Assembly (NCBI RefSeq): GCF_010727325.1
Contig: NZ_AP022565.1
Span: 5,394,001 to 5,458,000, forward strand
Direction: 5' to 3'
DNA: 64,000 nucleotides
Source: Mycolicibacterium alvei
GTDB taxonomy: Bacteria; Actinomycetota; Actinomycetes; Mycobacteriales; Mycobacteriaceae
Below the pieces are notes generated by a model. It did not search any database. It was not told the DNA's origin and worked only from the letters and a program-made list of their open reading frames with translations. Positions 25,412 through 34,231 of this stretch are shown here, piece after piece (within the stretch, counting starts at the first letter, position 1; every line of letters begins with the position of its first letter). Made by a program: the position numbers and the translations under genes.

Positions 25412-26508
25412 GACGCATCGTGATCGCGTGCGCCGCTTGTCTGGTTGCGGTGGCGGCGGCATTCGCGGTGGTTTCCGCCACCAAGGCGGCAGGCGGGTCC
25501 ATCACCGTCACCGCTCAGTTCGACGAGGCATCAGGGCTGTATGCAGGAAACGCGGTCGAGGTTCTCGGAATGCAGGTCGGCTCTGTCGTCGACGTGACAC
25601 CGAGAGACTCGCATGTGGACGTCACACTCGAGATCGACGATGAGTTCAAAGTGCCGGCCGACGTTATGGCGGTGACGATCTCGACGTCGGTACTCACCGA
25701 CCGCAGGGTCGAGCTGTCGCCGCCGTACACGACAGGCCCGGTTCTGCGGGACCATGATCTGATCACGCTTGACCGCACCCGCACGCCGGTCGGCTTCGAC
25801 CGCGTGTTGCAGATGATCGACGACCTCGCCGGTGACCTGCGCGGCGACGGTGCCGGGGGTGGACCGCTCGCCGACCTGGTGAGTGCGGGCGCATCAGTGG
25901 CGTCCGACAACGGGAGCAACATCAAGACCGCTCTGGAAGAGTTGTCAGAGGCCCTTCGGATGACCTCTGACGGCGTCCACACCCGGGACCAGATCACAAG
26001 GATCGTCGGCGACCTCAGCTCTCTCACCGATGCGATGTCCGCCAACGACGAAACCGTCCGGCAATTCGGTTCTTTCGTGCGCTCCACCAGTGAGATCCTT
26101 GCTGCCGAGCAATTCGGGACCGGTGAAACGGGACGGAAGGCAAACGAGGTCCTCACTCAGGCCGGTGAGTTGCTCGAGACGCACGACGAGACCATCAAGG
26201 CGGCCGTGCAGAACTCGAATTCCATCCTCACCGCAGTCGATGACAACCAGCGCCAGTTGGCCGAGGCGTTCGATGTTCTGCCGCTGATGCTCGACAACGT
26301 CTACAACACGATCGACCCGGTCAACGGGTCGCTGCGGGTGCACGCCCTCGTCGACAAGATCCTGTTCGACAGTCAGCTGACCAAAGAGGTGTGCAACCTG
26401 ATGGGGCTGCGACAGCTGGGCTGCAGCACCGGCACTCTGCAGGATTACGGCCCCGACTTCGGGCTCACGCACATGCTCGATTCGATGGTGCGGATGGGTC
26501 AGGGGTGA
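25408..26508 (+). CDS. mceD: Mce-family protein, MceD type
   Basis: A 366-residue protein with an N-terminal hydrophobic anchor or signal (RRIVIACAACLVAVAAAFAV), an MCE domain (ASGLYAGNAVEVLGMQVGSV) and a long helical segment. The ATG at 25408 overlaps the mceC stop (ATGA). The end contains two Cys (EVCNLMGLRQLGCSTG), which may form a disulfide outside the membrane. Confidence 0.9.
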   Translation: MRRIVIACAACLVAVAAAFAVVSATKAAGGSITVTAQFDEASGLYAGNAVEVLGMQVGSVVDVTPRDSHVDVTLEIDDEFKVPADVMAVTISTSVLTDRRVELSPPYTTGPVLRDHDLITLDRTRTPVGFDRVLQMIDDLAGDLRGDGAGGGPLADLVSAGASVASDNGSNIKTALEELSEALRMTSDGVHTRDQITRIVGDLSSLTDAMSANDETVRQFGSFVRSTSEILAAEQFGTGETGRKANEVLTQAGELLETHDETIKAAVQNSNSILTAVDDNQRQLAEAFDVLPLMLDNVYNTIDPVNGSLRVHALVDKILFDSQLTKEVCNLMGLRQLGCSTGTLQDYGPDFGLTHMLDSMVRMGQG

Positions 26509-27617
26509 TGAGCGGCACCAGAGTTTGGCGGCTTAGGGTGTTGCCGGGCGCGATCGCCACGGTCGTTTCCGTGACGTTGGCCGGTTGCGCGGCACCGACT
26601 CTCAGTGACATGCCGCTGCCGGCGCCGTCCGTGTCGGCTGATTCGTACACCCTCACCGCGCATTTCGCCAACGCGCTGAACCTTCCCGGGAAGGCGAAGG
26701 TGCGGCTGGCAGGCGCCGATATCGGCGAGGTGGTGTCGATGAGCGCCCAGGACTACACAGCGGTCGTCACGATGCGGGTGCGCAGCGGCGTGCGCTTACC
26801 CAAGGGTTCGGTGGCCGAGCTGCGCACCGCCACACCGCTGGGCGACGTATTCGTCGCGATCAAGCCACCATCACAGCCGGAAGCCGAGTTCCTCGCTGAC
26901 GGCGACACCATCGAGCTGCGGTCGACAGCGTCAGCGGCCACCGTCGAAGAGGTACTCAGCTCCGCCGCCGTGCTGGTGAACGGAGGAGTGGTGCGAGACA
27001 TGACCAAACTCGTCAACAGCCTCGGCAGAGCCGCCGGCAACAACGGCGACGTCTTCGGTGACCTCATCGATCAGTCAGCCACGCTGATGGGCACCCTCGG
27101 CGACCGATCCGAGCAGATCCAGGACTCCCTGGAGACCACCACCCGTCTGGTCGACACACTCAACAGCCGCCAGAACACCATCGACGATCTGCTCGAATCG
27201 ACCGCACCCGCACTCGCGGCGGTCGACGCCGGCCAACTTGCCGACACGGTCGACGTCGCCGGGGACATCGCGACGCACCTGGCGAAGTTTCCGTCGCTGC
27301 AGGGCACCGACACCCGTAGCACCATCGCCGACCTCAGCGCCGTCTCGCGTGCTCTCAACGACGTCGTGCTGAGCCCCGACACCAGTCTGGCGGCCGTGAA
27401 CCGGCTCCTGCCGATGCTCATCCGCGCGACCTCCGGCACATCCATCGCCGTCGATGTCAACATCGCCAAGCTCGCCCTCGGCAATTGGCCTGACATCGGC
27501 TACCTGGGCGACCCGAACTTTCACGGACCCAAACGGGCCGACTGGCAATACCTGGTGGGAAGCCTCAAGTATGTGCTGTACCGGTTGCAGGAACGTGTCG
27601 TCGGGCAGAAGCCATGA
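26508..27617 (+). CDS. mceE: Mce-family lipoprotein, MceE (LprK) type
   Basis: A 369-residue protein whose signal peptide ends in a lipobox, TLAGC, with Cys at residue 27. It is therefore expected to be lipid-anchored at the outer face of the inner membrane, as MceE proteins are. The MCE domain follows (ALNLPGKAKVRLAGADIGEV, then LRTATPLGDVFVAI). The ATG at 26508 shares its A with the mceD stop TGA. The helical part is rich in DLIDQ and LVDTLNS-type heptads. Confidence 0.92.
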   Translation: MSGTRVWRLRVLPGAIATVVSVTLAGCAAPTLSDMPLPAPSVSADSYTLTAHFANALNLPGKAKVRLAGADIGEVVSMSAQDYTAVVTMRVRSGVRLPKGSVAELRTATPLGDVFVAIKPPSQPEAEFLADGDTIELRSTASAATVEEVLSSAAVLVNGGVVRDMTKLVNSLGRAAGNNGDVFGDLIDQSATLMGTLGDRSEQIQDSLETTTRLVDTLNSRQNTIDDLLESTAPALAAVDAGQLADTVDVAGDIATHLAKFPSLQGTDTRSTIADLSAVSRALNDVVLSPDTSLAAVNRLLPMLIRATSGTSIAVDVNIAKLALGNWPDIGYLGDPNFHGPKRADWQYLVGSLKYVLYRLQERVVGQKP

Positions 27618-28924
27618 TCGACCGAGGCACCCGACTTCTCCGCGTCGCCACCGCGTCGGTCAGGCGGGCCCGTACCGCTGTGTCTGCGCTGTCGCTGATC
27701 GCGATCCTCATCGGCGGCCTGACATACCTGACGTTCGGGGCCCTCGGGGTCGACCCAACCCGACCGGGCATCAGGGTGCGGGTGCCGTTGGCCGAGTCCG
27801 GCGGCCTGCTACCCAATCAGGACGTCACACTGCGTGGCGTACCGGTCGGGCGCGTCGAGGCGGTCGAGCTCGACGATGCCGGTGTCACCGCGGTCGCGCT
27901 GATCGACGGGAGAACCAGGATCCCGGTCGACACGGCGGTGCGGGTGTCGGGGCTGTCGCCGGCGGGTGAGCAGTACCTCGACTTCCGCCCGCAGACCAGC
28001 GGAGGCCCGTTCCTCGCTGACGGCAGCGTGATCGAACCTGGTCGCGCGGAGATCCCAGTCACTCTCGCCCAGACCCTGGCCAACGCGGATGGTGCACTGG
28101 CACAGCTAGATCCACAGAAGCTCGCCACCATCCGTAGGGAACTGGGGGTCAGCCCGCAGGGGCCGGAGAAGCTCGGTGCGATCTTCGACGGCGGAACGTT
28201 TCTGCTCTCCACCCTCGATGGGGTGCTCCCGCAGACCGTCAGCCTCGTCAGGAACAGTCGCATCTCGTTCTCGACGATCGCCGACGTCAATCCCGGACTG
28301 GAGGCCACCGCGGACCACCTGGGCAGTGTATTGAACGGAATACGTGGAATGGACGGCGGATTCCGGCAGTTGGTGGCGCAGGGCCCGCAGACCCTCAACG
28401 CGGTGGACACCCTCTTCCAGAACAACTCGGAAACCATGGTCGAACTGCTGGGCAGCCTGACTACGGTCGCTCGGCTGTCCTACGTACGCGTACCGGCCCT
28501 TAACGCCCTGTTCCCCGAAATCTCTGTCCGCGGCTCCGTACTGGAGAACATCGCCACGATATTTCACGACGGCGCAATCTGGGCGCTCGCCGACATCTAC
28601 CCCCGCTACACCTGTGACTATCCGGTGCCACGCGGTGTGCCGTCCGCAGCCGACTATCCGGAACCGCTGCAATACACCTACTGCGACAACAAGGATCCGT
28701 CAGTGCTGGTCCGGGGTGCCCGCAACGCGCCGCGGCCCGCCGGTGACGACACCGCCGGACCCCCGCCGGATGCCGCACCCGACAAGACCACCGACCCCAC
28801 TCCGCCGGGCAAGTGGACGGTGCCGACACCGTACGGCGGCCCGCGCTGGCCGCTGCCCATACCGGGCGAGGCCGCGCCGTCGCCCGCGCCCGACAACGCC
28901 ACGACCGGTGAAGCCGGCCGATAG
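27614..28924 (+). CDS. mceF: Mce-family protein, MceF type
   Basis: A 436-residue protein with an N-terminal membrane helix (SALSLIAILIGGLTYLTFGAL), an MCE domain (ESGGLLPNQDVTLRGVPVGRV, then VSGLSPAGEQYLDF) and a helical needle region. The last 75 residues are a Pro/Ala/Asp-rich tail. The ATG at 27614 overlaps the mceE stop (ATGA). It closes the set of six mce genes, so the operon is complete. Confidence 0.92.
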   Translation: MIDRGTRLLRVATASVRRARTAVSALSLIAILIGGLTYLTFGALGVDPTRPGIRVRVPLAESGGLLPNQDVTLRGVPVGRVEAVELDDAGVTAVALIDGRTRIPVDTAVRVSGLSPAGEQYLDFRPQTSGGPFLADGSVIEPGRAEIPVTLAQTLANADGALAQLDPQKLATIRRELGVSPQGPEKLGAIFDGGTFLLSTLDGVLPQTVSLVRNSRISFSTIADVNPGLEATADHLGSVLNGIRGMDGGFRQLVAQGPQTLNAVDTLFQNNSETMVELLGSLTTVARLSYVRVPALNALFPEISVRGSVLENIATIFHDGAIWALADIYPRYTCDYPVPRGVPSAADYPEPLQYTYCDNKDPSVLVRGARNAPRPAGDDTAGPPPDAAPDKTTDPTPPGKWTVPTPYGGPRWPLPIPGEAAPSPAPDNATTGEAGR

Positions 28925-28939
28925 GGAGGCAACCTCGAA

Positions 28940-29611
28940 ATGGGATCCATCGACAATGCGGTTCAGCCCGATATCGACACTGCGGTCGCCGGAGGCGAAG
29001 GCGCACACTCCGCGGGTGGGCACGAGCCAGGCCAAGCCGACGATTCGCAAGAGCCGGATCGCTCGGCCGGCGGCGACCAGCCCGACCCTGATGTGTCGCC
29101 GCCGCCGGACCACGACGGACCAACCGTCGGTCGGCGTCGCCGCCCCAGAATGCGCTGGGTCGCCGGTATCGCCATGGCCGCGCTGGTGGCGGGGGCAGGG
29201 TACGAAGGCTGGCTGCTTTATCAACAGCACGACAGGAATGTCGCCGCTCAACAGGCGCTCGAAGCCGCGAGGAACTACGCCGTGACACTCACCAGCATCG
29301 ACACCAACGCCATCGACGAGAACTTCGCGAGTGTGCTCGACGGGGCGACCGGCGAGTTCAAGGCCATGTATGCCCAGTCGAGCGGCCAGCTACGTCAGCT
29401 CCTGATCGACAACGAGGCCACAGCGCACGGCACTGTCATCGACGCAGCAGTGCGATCCACCGACGACGACCGCGTCGAAGTTCTGTTGTTCGTCGATCAG
29501 TCCGTGTCGAATCTCGTGGTGCCCGAGCCGCGTATCGACCGCAGCCGCATCAGAATGACCATGCAGAAGGTCGGTGGCGAGTGGCTCGCCAGCAAGGTGG
29601 AGTTGCCGTGA
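28940..29611 (+). CDS. Mce-associated membrane protein (Mam type)
   Basis: A 223-residue protein. A disordered acidic N-terminus (residues 1-65) leads to a basic patch (GRRRRPRMR), one membrane helix (WVAGIAMAALVAGAGYEGWLL) and an NTF2-like extracytoplasmic domain ending in GGEWLASKVELP. Mam proteins follow mce genes in most mycobacterial mce operons and help stabilise the complex. It starts 15 bp after mceF with GGGAGG upstream, and overlaps the next gene by GTGA. Confidence 0.85.
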   Translation: MGSIDNAVQPDIDTAVAGGEGAHSAGGHEPGQADDSQEPDRSAGGDQPDPDVSPPPDHDGPTVGRRRRPRMRWVAGIAMAALVAGAGYEGWLLYQQHDRNVAAQQALEAARNYAVTLTSIDTNAIDENFASVLDGATGEFKAMYAQSSGQLRQLLIDNEATAHGTVIDAAVRSTDDDRVEVLLFVDQSVSNLVVPEPRIDRSRIRMTMQKVGGEWLASKVELP

Positions 29612-30405
29612 ATCCGCTTCCGGCACTGGTGGCGCTGGCAGGCGCGGCGGCGTTGGTGACGACTGCTCCGATGGCGTCGGCGTCATCTGAGCGGTTCTGC
29701 GTCGAACTGGATGGAGCGTGGGACGGGACCAATTGCACAGCCTCGGTTCGCTCCAACCGCGGGGCGGAGATGACCATCTCGCTCGCACTCCCCGCCGAGT
29801 TGTCCGACAGCCCGGCCTTCGCCGCACCCATGCGGGACTACTACCGCAATCTCATGAACGCGTGGCGAAAAACCGGCGCCACCATGGTGCGCGACAGCAG
29901 CGCAGGCGCCTACTTCGAACGGCACGTCGGGCCCGGCACCGTTCAGTCGCTGGTCGTCCGCGAGGTGTGGCAACCTGCCGGCGTTCAGGCCAACAGTGCG
30001 TACCGGCCGTTCGTCTTCGACACCGCCACCGGTCGCCGGCTCGCCCTGGCCGGTCTGTTCCGGCCCGGCGTCGACCCCCTGGACGTGATTGCCGCGGCGG
30101 CGCGCCCGTTGTTGCCACCCGTGCTCGACGCCGCCCCGCCTCCACATCAGCCCGGCACCTACCCGTTCACCGTCGGGGAATGGGAACCGGGCCCTGACGG
30201 CCTTGGCTTTACGGGCGGCTACCGAGCCTTCGCCCTGTCGGGCGACGCGCTGATCCTGTACATGCCTGACGCGCCGATGGCGCACCAAGAAACGATCCCG
30301 CGCGATCGATTCGTCTGGTCGATGGATGGTGGCACCGTCATCGTCGAGGTCCCTCTCGTGGAGTTGTCCGAATCGCTCCGACCCGAGTACGGCGGCCGGG
30401 CTTGA
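29608..30405 (+). CDS. Secreted RsiV/MPT64-like (DUF3298-type) protein
   Basis: A 265-residue exported protein: signal peptide MNPLPALVALAGAAALVTTAPMASA, then FCVELDGAWDG. The body resembles the RsiV/MPT64 fold, with paired strands (VQSVVREVW-like, YRPFVFDTATGRRLALAGLF) and a C-terminal DRFVWSMDGGTVIVEVPL segment. Function is not established for this group. The GTG at 29608 overlaps the Mam gene stop and has a GGTGGAG site, so it is the last gene of the GMC-yrbE-mce transcript. Confidence 0.7.
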   Translation: MNPLPALVALAGAAALVTTAPMASASSERFCVELDGAWDGTNCTASVRSNRGAEMTISLALPAELSDSPAFAAPMRDYYRNLMNAWRKTGATMVRDSSAGAYFERHVGPGTVQSLVVREVWQPAGVQANSAYRPFVFDTATGRRLALAGLFRPGVDPLDVIAAAARPLLPPVLDAAPPPHQPGTYPFTVGEWEPGPDGLGFTGGYRAFALSGDALILYMPDAPMAHQETIPRDRFVWSMDGGTVIVEVPLVELSESLRPEYGGRA

Positions 30406-30429
30406 CCGGCCCTCAAGACCCCACTACCC

Positions 30430-30445
30430 TTGGTCAGGTGACCAA
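30430..30445. promoter_or_regulatory. Operator-like palindrome TTGGTCA-GG-TGACCAA
   Basis: Perfect 7-bp arms around two central bases, followed by a second small dyad ACCA-N5-TGGT (30441-30453). It lies upstream of the AhpD-like gene at 30495. The TetR encoded two genes later (31686) is the likely binder. Confidence 0.6.
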
Positions 30446-30494
30446 ACACTGGTGATGAGGTCGGCGCGATCAATGTGAAGGGAATCCGGAGAAC

Positions 30495-31163
30495 TTGAAC
30501 AGGCAAACATCCCTCCGCGGGGAGGGGAAGCGTATCGGCAACACCTACACACTGCGCCAACTGGCAGCTTCGGCCCGGCGATTCGTCCCCTTGGCCCCCC
30601 GGGCCGGGTTGGTCTGGGGTTTACGGAGGATGGACCCCGCGTTTCGCGAGGAGGTCATGCTGACGGTCGCCCGCACCAATGGTTGCCGGTACTGCAGCTT
30701 CGTCCATCAAGAATGGGCCATCAGGGCCGGAGTCTCCGACGAGGAGATCGCACAGCTGGAGGGCACCGATCCTGCGCATTTCGACCGCGCGCGGTGGAGC
30801 GCCCTGGTGTATGCGAGGTCGCTTGCGGAGAGCAACTTTCAGAGCGTGCCAGCTGAGGTGCTCGCGGATGTGGGGAAGCACCACTCCCGTGGAGAGCAGC
30901 GCAACGTCGAGGCGGTGGCCCTGGTCATGCACATCGTCAATCGATCGGCAAACACGATGGACGCTCTCGCGTCGCGACTACGCGGGGTGCCCGCCTCGGA
31001 ATCGATTCCCGCCGAGATCGCGATCACTGCAGCGCTTTTTGCAGTCGGGCCAGTCATCGTGCCCGTACTCAGCCTGATCCTGCGTAAGTCACCGCTACGG
31101 CTGCTGAGAGAGTTCCGGGCATTCACCGCCGGCGATCCGACGCGCAACGGTCAGGCCGCGTGA
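30495..31163 (+). CDS. AhpD-like protein, copy 2
   Basis: A 222-residue homologue of the proteins at 16668 and 32312. The core TNGCRYCSFVHQEW (about residue 62) carries the C-x2-C and His of AhpD-type proteins. The C-terminal third is hydrophobic (ITAALFAVGPVIVPVLSLIL). The TTG at 30495 follows a GGAG ribosome binding site. It opens a run of co-directional genes (small protein B, TetR, AhpD copy 3, rhodanese) under the palindrome at 30430-30445. Confidence 0.8.
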   Translation: MNRQTSLRGEGKRIGNTYTLRQLAASARRFVPLAPRAGLVWGLRRMDPAFREEVMLTVARTNGCRYCSFVHQEWAIRAGVSDEEIAQLEGTDPAHFDRARWSALVYARSLAESNFQSVPAEVLADVGKHHSRGEQRNVEAVALVMHIVNRSANTMDALASRLRGVPASESIPAEIAITAALFAVGPVIVPVLSLILRKSPLRLLREFRAFTAGDPTRNGQAA

Positions 31164-31675
31164 TGGCCACCCCGGAGGCCCAACAGCAGGTCGCGACCGC
31201 GGTGGAGATTCCGGCGGTGCCGGGCACCGCGATCCCGGGCGGACGCGGTGCGACGGTAATCCCCATTCAGGAGTGCGCAGAGCTCTTCGACGAACTCGCC
31301 GCACCACGCGAGGAGGCCCTCCAGGGTGTGTACCGAGGGCGCGTGGTGGCGGTGTCGGGCGCGGGCTCGCTGCCGGGTCCGTTGCGGCGGTTGATCTCAG
31401 TTGTCGCGCCTCGTTCCCGTTTTCCCTGGTACGGCAAAGCCTTTGACGGATGCGACGGCGCGAACGTCTGGTTGACCTCGACGGGGAGGTTTCAACGGTT
31501 CAGCTACAGCATCGAATACGGGGAGCGGCACACCCGACTGTGCTATGACCGGATGAGCAATCCGCGACTCCTGCGCAAACTCGAAGCGGAAATCCGTACG
31601 CTCGCGCCCGGCCGCTACCTGTGCCGTGCCAGCTACGGCGCGCGAGAGTTGCTTTACTTCACCCTCGAGGCCTAG
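31163..31675 (+). CDS. Small uncharacterised protein, family copy B
   Basis: A 170-residue protein related to 14736-15221 and 34232-34786. Shared blocks are ELFDELAAPREEALQGVYRG, PGPLRRLISVV, WYGKAFDGCDGANVW, RMSNPRLLRKLEAEIRTLAPG and the end LLYFTLEA. There is no signal peptide. The pattern suggests a small beta-rich binding protein, but function is unknown. The ATG at 31163 shares a base with the preceding AhpD gene's stop, and AGGAGG for the next gene begins at its own stop. Confidence 0.7.
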   Translation: MATPEAQQQVATAVEIPAVPGTAIPGGRGATVIPIQECAELFDELAAPREEALQGVYRGRVVAVSGAGSLPGPLRRLISVVAPRSRFPWYGKAFDGCDGANVWLTSTGRFQRFSYSIEYGERHTRLCYDRMSNPRLLRKLEAEIRTLAPGRYLCRASYGARELLYFTLEA

Positions 31676-31685
31676 GAGGACGTTG

Positions 31686-32363
31686 TTGAAACCCGCTCCA
31701 CTGTCCTCGGTCGAGGTCGGGATGGGAAGTAGGATGCCGACCAAGCCTGAGCAGGAGGACGTCGTCATCGCCGAGAAGAACCGCGCCGCGGAAGCGCGCA
31801 CACGAATCCTGATGAGTGCCGCCCGTAGATTCCGGTCGCAGGGATACGTCGCCACGACGGTTCGAGAGGTCGCCGACGACGCCGGAATGCTGTTGGGAAG
31901 TCTGCAATACCGGTATGCCAAGAAGGAAGTGCTGCTGGTTGCCGTCATGGAGAGCGCCGTCGAGCGCACTACCCAGGCCATCCGGCAGGCGATCGCCGAC
32001 AAACACGATGTCGCCGACCGGATGCGCGCGGCGATGACGGCCTATCTGGACACCCTGTGGTGCGGAGACGACGCCCTCTACGTCCTGCTCTACGACTGGC
32101 GCGCACTGAAAGGCGGAGACCGAGAACGCGCCGCGCAGCTACACGAAAGGTTGTTCGCGCTCTTCGACGGCTTGTTCTACGAAGCGGCCGGCGCCGGCTA
32201 CATCTCCGCCGACATCGACATTCCCACGCTGCGGGCGCTATGGCTGGGCGCGTTGAACTGGACTGCAGACCACCCGCCGGCCAAGACGGCAGGAGAGGTT
32301 AGTGAGTTGTTATGGACCGTTCTCACCGAAGGCGCTTCGCGGCGTCGGATCCGGGCGGACTGA
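31686..32363 (+). CDS. TetR-family transcriptional regulator
   Basis: A TetR protein of about 225 residues. The helix-turn-helix reads VATTVREVADDAGMLLGSLQY (about residues 55-75), with a KKEVLLVAV continuation. The start is open to choice: TTG 31686 has a perfect AGGAGG six bases upstream, while ATG 31722 and ATG 31734 are also in frame. The HTH start GSLQYRYAKKE lacks the common SFY triplet. It likely binds TTGGTCA-GG-TGACCAA upstream of the AhpD copy 2 gene. Confidence 0.85.
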   Translation: MKPAPLSSVEVGMGSRMPTKPEQEDVVIAEKNRAAEARTRILMSAARRFRSQGYVATTVREVADDAGMLLGSLQYRYAKKEVLLVAVMESAVERTTQAIRQAIADKHDVADRMRAAMTAYLDTLWCGDDALYVLLYDWRALKGGDRERAAQLHERLFALFDGLFYEAAGAGYISADIDIPTLRALWLGALNWTADHPPAKTAGEVSELLWTVLTEGASRRRIRAD

Positions 32364-33034
32364 CGATCGACAGCGACAGTCCCGTGCCACCCGAACGGAT
32401 CTACGACCTCTTCAACAAGCGGACGTACACCGTTCGGCAGTTGGGTGCGGATCTCAGGCGGGTGCGCTGGACCACCGGAGGCGGGATCTGGTTCCGCCAC
32501 AAGGTAGATCGGCAGACCCGCGAGGCCATCATGCTCGCGGTCTCGCATGCCCACGACTGCCGCTACTGTGCATTCATCCATCGTGAATGGGCGTTGCACA
32601 CGGGGTTGCCGTTGTCGGTGATCTCGGGGATCGAAGGCCACGCCGACTCGCACCTCGAGCAGACCTGCGGCTCACCTGGTGATCCACGGTGGCTGGCCAC
32701 GACCTACGCCGAGGCGCTGGTGAGGAACGACTTCGGTCCAGTCGCGCCGCTGCTCCAGACCGCGGTCGCCGTCGAATTCGATGCGGCGTACCGCGGTCGG
32801 ATCGAGACCATCGCGCGAATCATGACGATTTTCAATCGCAGCACCAACACCTTCGACGCGCTACGGGCCCGCATCGCGGGCGAGCCCGTCGAAGACAGCC
32901 GCCTCCGCGACGAACTCGTGGTGTCCGTGTTCGCCTGGGCGGTGACCTTGCCGATGTTTCTCGCGCTCTCCTTGATCCGCCGGGAGTCGCCGCGCTATGT
33001 CCTGCGCCGGTTTCGGCGTTCGGGCAGACGGTGA
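32312..33034 (+). CDS. AhpD-like protein, copy 3
   Basis: A 240-residue homologue of 16668 and 30495, with core AHDCRYCAFIHREW (about residue 82). The end is hydrophobic then basic (FAWAVTLPMFLALSLI, then RRFRRSGRR). The ATG at 32312 overlaps the TetR gene by 52 bp and has only a weak ribosome binding site; the true start may be an in-frame codon a little downstream. It probably has the same biochemical role as the other two copies. Confidence 0.78.
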   Translation: MDRSHRRRFAASDPGGLTIDSDSPVPPERIYDLFNKRTYTVRQLGADLRRVRWTTGGGIWFRHKVDRQTREAIMLAVSHAHDCRYCAFIHREWALHTGLPLSVISGIEGHADSHLEQTCGSPGDPRWLATTYAEALVRNDFGPVAPLLQTAVAVEFDAAYRGRIETIARIMTIFNRSTNTFDALRARIAGEPVEDSRLRDELVVSVFAWAVTLPMFLALSLIRRESPRYVLRRFRRSGRR

Positions 33035-33100
33035 TTCAGCGACTCCCTCACAAGTGCCGTATGCATTGGATTGACCTTCACCAGTAAGGGTGGCAAGCAG

Positions 33101-33472
33101 ATGAACAGTATCTTCTACCGATTCGTCAAGTGGATCCCGCTCGGCCGTGTGGGTGAGATCCACCCAGAAGCTGTGAACGGACTCATCGAGTCCGACCCGA
33201 GCGCGATTCAACTTGTCGACGTGAGAAGTCAGACGGAATGGAGATCAGGGCATCTGCGCGGTGCCGTGAACATTCCGATCACAGAGCTTGCGTCTCGAAT
33301 CGGCGACCTGGATTTCGACAAGGAAGTACTTCTGGTGCCGATATGCCTTTCGGCGCATCGGAGCATTCCCGCGGTGCGAATATTCGAAGAGCACGGGTAC
33401 AAGGATGTCAGGCAGCTGTCCGGCGGTATGAGAAATTGGAACAGGAGCTTCAGGTCGAAGCTCGTCACCTGA
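33101..33472 (+). CDS. Rhodanese-domain protein
   Basis: A 123-residue single rhodanese domain: VDVRSQTEWRSGHLRGAVNIP and the active-site loop with Cys in PICLSAHRSIPA. The end is the usual LSGGMRNW. Such proteins bind or transfer sulfane sulfur in the cytoplasm. The ATG at 33101 has AAGGGTGG upstream. The bases before it look less GC-rich than the gene. Confidence 0.85.
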   Translation: MNSIFYRFVKWIPLGRVGEIHPEAVNGLIESDPSAIQLVDVRSQTEWRSGHLRGAVNIPITELASRIGDLDFDKEVLLVPICLSAHRSIPAVRIFEEHGYKDVRQLSGGMRNWNRSFRSKLVT

Positions 33473-33500
33473 CGGGGTCGCCGGAAGCCACGCCGGTCGG

Positions 33501-34082
33501 TCAGCCTGCAGTCCGGGGTACCAGCTGTTTTCGTAGGTTCTCGAGATAGCCGGGTAGAACACCGGGATCGCCTGGCGGGAACATGCTCTTGATCCGCCAG
33601 TAGCCGATGTAGGCGGTGTAGGTGAGTTCCGCGCTACGGAGGGCGTCCTGGCGGCCTCGTCCTGCCCGGCGCAACAGATCGGTCAGGGCGTCGACCTTGT
33701 GAAGGGCGTGGTCAAGGGCGTACGGGGCCACGAGCGGATCCGCTCCGGCTGCGCAGACATTGACGAATATCCTTCCGGCGGAATCGTTGTCGAACATGTC
33801 CGCCAGCACCGCGTTGAGTGCCGCACCCGCAGACCCGCCCTCGCGCATCAGCCGCTCCAACCGCGCCGTATCGTCATCGCGCCATCGGCCCAGCGCCGCG
33901 CGGAGCAGTTCGTCGCGATCACGGAAGTGCGAATAGAAGCTGCCTTTTGTCACTCCAAGCGTCGCGGCCAGAGGCTCGACCGCGACGCCGGCACAGCCAC
34001 TGCGTCCAAGAGCTTCCAGCGCCGCACAGACCCAGTCCTCGGCCGAGAGTCGCTTGGTCTTGCGCCGGCTGCGCTGTTCCAT
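33501..34082 (-). CDS. TetR-family transcriptional regulator
   Basis: A 193-residue TetR protein with a basic arm (EQRSRRKTKRLSAEDW) and the HTH VAVEPLAATLGVTKGSFYSHF (about residues 30-50), followed by RDRDELLRAAL. The ATG at 34082 gives a normal-sized protein; the frame runs open further upstream without homology. It faces the small protein/Coq4 genes across a promoter with two copies of a CCGTAT-N2-ATACGG dyad, which it probably binds. Confidence 0.87.
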   Translation of the reverse strand: MEQRSRRKTKRLSAEDWVCAALEALGRSGCAGVAVEPLAATLGVTKGSFYSHFRDRDELLRAALGRWRDDDTARLERLMREGGSAGAALNAVLADMFDNDSAGRIFVNVCAAGADPLVAPYALDHALHKVDALTDLLRRAGRGRQDALRSAELTYTAYIGYWRIKSMFPPGDPGVLPGYLENLRKQLVPRTAG

Positions 34083-34155
34083 GGCCCTCCCGCGGCGGGT
34101 CTCAGGCCTGAAGATTCCCGGCCTCGTCGGTTGTCTCGGCGATGATCGTACTCTA

Positions 34156-34185
34156 CCGTATTCATACGGAACCGTATCCATACTG
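34156..34185. promoter_or_regulatory. Two tandem operators CCGTAT-N2-ATACGG
   Basis: CCGTATTCATACGG (34156-34169) is a perfect dyad, and CCGTATCCATACTG (34172-34185) differs at one position of the arm. They are spaced 16 bp centre to centre, and a further CCGTATGG half-site follows. They sit in the divergent gap between the TetR gene and small protein C. Confidence 0.72.
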
Positions 34186-34231
34186 CGCCGTATGGGAAGT
34201 GGCGTTGTCCGCCCATCGACAGGAGAATGCG

